The notes below the pieces were generated by a model that saw only the letters and a list, made by a program, of their open reading frames with translations, searched no databases and was not told the origin of the DNA. Shown here one piece after another: positions 5,793 to 8,757 of a stretch of 8,757 bases of DNA (its first letter is position 1; every line of letters begins with the position of its first letter). This DNA comes from Spirochaetaceae bacterium (GTDB lineage Bacteria; Spirochaetota; Spirochaetia; DSM-27196; SKKC01). The position numbers were made by a program, and so were the translations under genes. Location: contig PWGF01000259.1 of NCBI GenBank assembly GCA_003554375.1, forward strand, positions 1-8,757. The letters are read 5' to 3'.

Positions 5793-7358
5793 TCATTCGA
5801 GCTCTTCGACCTGCCGGACTCGAACCGCCGGTTCGTGGGGGGCCTCCCGTACGCCTCCTGCATGGAGCTCAGCGGGCTTTAGATGGAGGGTGCGCTCAAC
5901 GCGACTGTCGTCGATAGTCTCCTCGTCATAGGAGACAATGTAGACATCTCGCGACTGTGATCGTCCGGACTCGTCATAGGAGAGCATCTCCAATACGGTG
6001 TGGTTGATCTCAAACAAGCCGTACGCGCCTTCCCGGTTCTCGTCTCCATCACGAAAAGCGAAACGGCCGTCGTTGAAGCTGATCTCGACTCCGTCGTCGT
6101 TTCGATAGGTTCCCCTCGGTGAGAGATCGGAAAGCTCGACGTAACGTTCCTCGGTGTGCAATACCTGCTCGCGGAGTCCGTCCGACAGCTTCCGGTAGAT
6201 CCCATCCCATCGGTCACTCGCAGAGATGCTTACCGCGATGGAATCGAGGTTTTCGATCCGGATACGAGCCGGAGTATTGAAGCTTCGGATTTTCTCGTTC
6301 TGGAGGGTCAACTGCACCCCGCTCGTAGCCGTAGCATGTGTGCTTTGCCACTGAAAGACTTCTTGCATGTCGCCGCCGTAAAACACCACTCGTTCGCCCC
6401 GGGGATCGAAGGTGAGAAGCTCCACCTCTGTGCCGGACCGTCCGGTCTCCCGGTACCAGGCTCCGTCCAGAAAGGAGCGGAAAGCGTCACTGCCGCCTTC
6501 GTGGAGGGCTTGAAGCTCTTCCGCCTCCGTCTGATCTGCGGAGATGCTTTCGACGTCGGTCTCCTGGAACTCTTCCGTCGAAGGATCGAACTCGTACGTG
6601 GTTGCGGTGCGATCCATGGCCGAGTCACCGTCCGGATCCGGCTCTTCTCTCACGATGCGATGGCTCGAGCCGGGCTCTCCCTCGTCATAGTATGGTGCGT
6701 CCCGCGAAGCTTCCTCGATGTCTATGCTGCCGTCGGAAGCCAAAGAGATAATGGGCTCGTACTTTAGCCGCTCGCCCCCTTCGCCGACTCGGCGGAACAC
6801 GTCGAGCGTCTGCCTTTGGTTATCTCCAACGCCGGTGGCAACGATCTCCTGGCGGTGGTCTCCGGTTACGTCATCGAAGTACAGGGAGAAATCACGTATG
6901 CTGGTCGACTGGGTGGTCCCTTCCCATGAGATTTCGTAATCTCCGCGGGTGAGGTTGAAGTCCACTACGAGAATCCTGATTACGTCTTCCGGATCGTCCC
7001 GGTGCTTGAAGGCTACGAGCTGCTGTTCCGATCCGGTCCGCCTGATATCTTCATCCACGATCAGAATGGGAACGATGTCGGGGTCGAGGTCTACATGCGT
7101 TGAAGGAATCTCCTGTGCGGCCTGCTCCAACTCATCTTGTGGCCCGGCGTCATCTGTTCCATTAGTCTCTCCGGTTTCATTCGTAAGGCGGATGGAATCG
7201 GTGCTTTGCGGGACAACGGTCCGCAAGCTCCCGTCCCGATCTCGGGAATCTTGCGAGGTACTCGGTCGCGCGGTACAGCCGATAACGAAGAGACCTACAA
7301 CAACGGCGATGACCGCCGATAAGGCAGTGCCGCGAACTGCAATCTGGCCCGGCTTCAT
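5793..7358 (-). CDS. Large acidic lipoprotein, possibly pallilysin-related surface protein
   Basis: The 521-residue product begins MKPGQIAVRG, with a hydrophobic segment (11-26) and lipobox VIGC (25-28), so Cys28 should be lipidated after signal peptidase II cleavage. Residues 30-90 form a polar Ser/Thr/Asp/Glu-rich tether. Residues 155-190 contain FDDVTGDHRQEIVATG, which resembles an FG-GAP/VCBS-type repeat. About 290-390 (starting GAWYRE) and 410-495 (starting RGTYRN) look like two beta-rich modules, each with a Gly-x-Tyr opening and alternating strands. The protein is very rich in Asp and Glu. The layout recalls the 'pallilysin-related adhesin' lipoproteins annotated in spirochaetes. That is recollection, not a search, and I see no HExxH protease motif. 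ATG 7358 is the only start ahead of the signal peptide. The frame is open further upstream to 7517, but that part overlaps purB and looks non-coding. It has no SD; see the promoter entry. Confidence 0.85.
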   Translation of the reverse strand: MKPGQIAVRGTALSAVIAVVVGLFVIGCTARPSTSQDSRDRDGSLRTVVPQSTDSIRLTNETGETNGTDDAGPQDELEQAAQEIPSTHVDLDPDIVPILIVDEDIRRTGSEQQLVAFKHRDDPEDVIRILVVDFNLTRGDYEISWEGTTQSTSIRDFSLYFDDVTGDHRQEIVATGVGDNQRQTLDVFRRVGEGGERLKYEPIISLASDGSIDIEEASRDAPYYDEGEPGSSHRIVREEPDPDGDSAMDRTATTYEFDPSTEEFQETDVESISADQTEAEELQALHEGGSDAFRSFLDGAWYRETGRSGTEVELLTFDPRGERVVFYGGDMQEVFQWQSTHATATSGVQLTLQNEKIRSFNTPARIRIENLDSIAVSISASDRWDGIYRKLSDGLREQVLHTEERYVELSDLSPRGTYRNDDGVEISFNDGRFAFRDGDENREGAYGLFEINHTVLEMLSYDESGRSQSRDVYIVSYDEETIDDSRVERTLHLKPAELHAGGVREAPHEPAVRVRQVEELE

Positions 7359-7365
7359 GAGCCCA

Positions 7366-7394
7366 ATTATGCAGATGTAATCGACCGTTGTCCA
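7366..7394 (-). promoter_or_regulatory. Promoter of the lipoprotein gene, predicted leaderless
   Basis: Read on the minus strand, TGGACA (7394-7389, 5 of 6 to the -35 consensus) and CATAAT (7371-7366, 5 of 6 to the -10) are separated by exactly 17 bp. Only seven bases lie between the -10 and ATG 7358, so transcription should begin at or within a base or two of the A of the start codon. No SD is present, which agrees with a leaderless transcript. Confidence 0.6.
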
Positions 7395-7404
7395 ACTGCG
7401 TTTA

Positions 7405-7465
7405 CCGGTTTCCGCAGCGATGCACGCTGTTTTCCGAGGTCCGCCTTGTGGAACCGGCGGTTTTT
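7405..7465 (+). promoter_or_regulatory. Attenuator-like leader structure before purB
   Basis: CCGCC (7441-7445) and GGCGG (7456-7460) form a five-pair GC stem with a ten-base loop, followed at once by TTTTT (7461-7465), which is the form of a weak intrinsic terminator. An upstream segment CCGGTTTCC (7405-7413) can pair with GGAACCGG (7450-7457) with one bulged T. That pairing would take up part of the terminator's right arm and so act as an anti-terminator. No plus-strand gene lies upstream that needs terminating, because the neighbour is divergent. Control of purB readthrough is therefore possible. The promoter is unclear; TGTAAT at 7376-7381 is a candidate -10 with a poor -35. This is inference from sequence. 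Confidence 0.35.
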
Positions 7466-7480
7466 CTGCCACTATTCGCC

Positions 7481-8757
7481 ATGGAGCAACGCGCGATACA
7501 TCGGAATCTTTCACCACTCGACCACCGCTATTTTGAGGCTAATCGGGAGTTGTTCGAGCAGCTGGCCGATTCCCTCAGTGAGGCTGCGGCCGTTCGGTAC
7601 ATGGTTCGAGTGGAGGCCGCCATTCTCCGGGAGCACCTGGTGGAACGCGGTCGATTGAGCTCAGAGGTTGGGCAGCTCGTCGACGGACTCGAGGAGCAGA
7701 TTTCGGCGGAAGAGGTCGCCGAAGAGGAGACGGAAACCAAACATAACGTCCGGGCGCTGGTTAACGTCATCATGCGGAAGTTGCCGGAGAATGTGGCTCC
7801 GTTCGTCCACCTCGGAGCAACTAGCGTCGACATTCTCGACAGCGCGCAGAGTCTTCGATTCCGCGACGCCACGCTGCGGGTAGTCATCCCGCTCTTGGCG
7901 CGGTTGGTGGAGCGGCTGACCGATCTGGCGAATGCTGAAGCCGATACGCCGCAGGTTGGGAGGACGCACGGCCAATTCGCCGTACCTATCACCTTCGGCT
8001 TTGCGGTTGCCGAGTACGCCAGCAGACTCTCGCAGAGCGCGGTGCGGATTCGTTCGGCAGCGGAGGATCTTCGAGGAAAACTGGCCGGGGCGGTCGGAGC
8101 GTATAACGCTACGGGAGCTCTGGTTGATGACCCTGTGGAGTTTGAGCGCAGGGTACTGGATGCGGTCGATCTACAGCCTGCCGAGCATGCCACGCAGTTG
8201 GTGCAGCCGGAGTTTCTGCTGCGACTTCTGCTGGAGTTGAACGTGGCCTTCGGAATCATCGCTAACCTCGCTGACGATCTCCGGAACCTTCAACGCTCTG
8301 AAATTTCGGAAGTCCACGAAGAGTTTGGTGACAAGCAGGTCGGCAGCTCCACTATGCCGCAGAAGCGAAACCCGTGGAATGCGGAGCACGTCAAGAGCCT
8401 ATGGAAAGCATTCGCTCCACGGGTTACCACCTTCTACATGGATCAGATTTCGGAGCATCAACGGGACTTGACCAATTCCGCGAGCGGTCGGTTCGTGGCT
8501 GAATACTTCGGTGGGTTCGTAGCGGCCACGGCCAGGATTCTGCGAGTGGTCGAGAGGCTCCGGCCGGATCGTGAGCGGATGGTCGCGAACCTACGGGAGG
8601 CAGGAGATTTCGCCGTGGCCGAAGCGGCCTACGTGCTCTTGGCGGGACACGGGGATATGTCCGACGCTCACGAGCTGGTTCGGAAAGCCACATTGAACGC
8701 GCAGTCTTCCGTACGGACGCTCGCGGAGGAGCTGGAGATGGATTCGGAGGTGTGGCC
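7481..8757 (+). CDS. purB: Adenylosuccinate lyase PurB (3' end beyond window)
   Basis: A frame is open from ATG 7481 to the window edge, encoding 425 residues with no stop, so the C-terminus is cut off by the edge. Fumarase/aspartase-superfamily signatures are clear. They are the N-terminal LSPLDHRYF (10-18), KHNVRALV (87-94), HLGATSVDILDSA (110-122), GRTHGQFAVPITFG (160-173) with the probable catalytic His163, and the flexible loop GSSTMPQKRNP (288-298) with the catalytic serine. DLTNSASGR (329-337) follows. PurB releases fumarate from SAICAR to give AICAR, the substrate of the transformylase encoded at 1878-3122, and from adenylosuccinate to give AMP. The nearby purine genes favour this over related lyases such as carboxymuconate cycloisomerase or argininosuccinate lyase. 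No SD precedes ATG 7481. An in-frame GTG at 7448 follows a GAGG at 7436-7439, but it would add 11 unconserved residues across the terminator-like stem. Confidence 0.93.
   Translation, partial: MEQRAIHRNLSPLDHRYFEANRELFEQLADSLSEAAAVRYMVRVEAAILREHLVERGRLSSEVGQLVDGLEEQISAEEVAEEETETKHNVRALVNVIMRKLPENVAPFVHLGATSVDILDSAQSLRFRDATLRVVIPLLARLVERLTDLANAEADTPQVGRTHGQFAVPITFGFAVAEYASRLSQSAVRIRSAAEDLRGKLAGAVGAYNATGALVDDPVEFERRVLDAVDLQPAEHATQLVQPEFLLRLLLELNVAFGIIANLADDLRNLQRSEISEVHEEFGDKQVGSSTMPQKRNPWNAEHVKSLWKAFAPRVTTFYMDQISEHQRDLTNSASGRFVAEYFGGFVAATARILRVVERLRPDRERMVANLREAGDFAVAEAAYVLLAGHGDMSDAHELVRKATLNAQSSVRTLAEELEMDSEVW

Noticed and set aside
7359..7517. Upstream extension of the lipoprotein reading frame
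   Set aside because: The extra 53 codons would precede the signal peptide, overlap the purB start and cross the predicted promoter.
7528..8259. 243-codon open frame on the minus strand inside purB
   Set aside because: Its Ser/Arg-rich composition is typical of an antisense shadow, and the plus strand encodes unmistakable lyase motifs.

Overview
The window looks like ordinary chromosome from a GC-rich bacterium. A spirochaete is the best fit, perhaps a free-living Spirochaeta or Alkalispirochaeta type. That rests on a PurH split into two genes of an unusual sequence type, a large acidic lipoprotein resembling what I recall of spirochaetal 'pallilysin-related' proteins, and a SPOR-domain envelope protein. 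It is inference from memory, since no rRNA or marker gene is present. I see no mobile element, tRNA, rRNA or CRISPR array.

Region 1 (1-3122, + strand) is a one-carbon, folate and purine cluster. It holds the 3' end of folD, then folE2 (type IB GTP cyclohydrolase), then a stand-alone IMP cyclohydrolase gene whose start overlaps the folE2 stop (ATGA), then a stand-alone AICAR transformylase gene. The last two together replace the usual fused bifunctional PurH. FolD makes 10-formyl-tetrahydrofolate, the formyl donor for AICAR transformylase, and FolE2 starts the pterin branch of folate synthesis.

Region 2 (3123-5564, + strand) encodes three envelope proteins. They are a 115-residue glycine-rich multi-pass membrane protein with a good promoter and Shine-Dalgarno (SD) sequence, a LapA/DUF1049-like two-helix membrane protein with a lysine-rich tail, and an exported helical-repeat protein with a C-terminal SPOR (peptidoglycan-binding) domain.

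Region 3 (5565-7358) has a 228-bp convergent spacer with short repeats, then a minus-strand gene for a 521-residue lipoprotein. Its only plausible promoter places transcription initiation at the start codon, which suggests a leaderless mRNA.

Region 4 (7359-8757) has a 122-bp divergent spacer with a possible attenuator-like structure, then purB (adenylosuccinate lyase), which runs off the window end. PurB makes AICAR from SAICAR, so with the two split PurH genes the window encodes the last three steps to IMP. PurB also acts in the IMP-to-AMP branch.

The points most worth a second look are the split and divergent PurH pair, the leaderless lipoprotein promoter, and the terminator/anti-terminator-like arms in front of purB. 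I found no convincing wholly new system.
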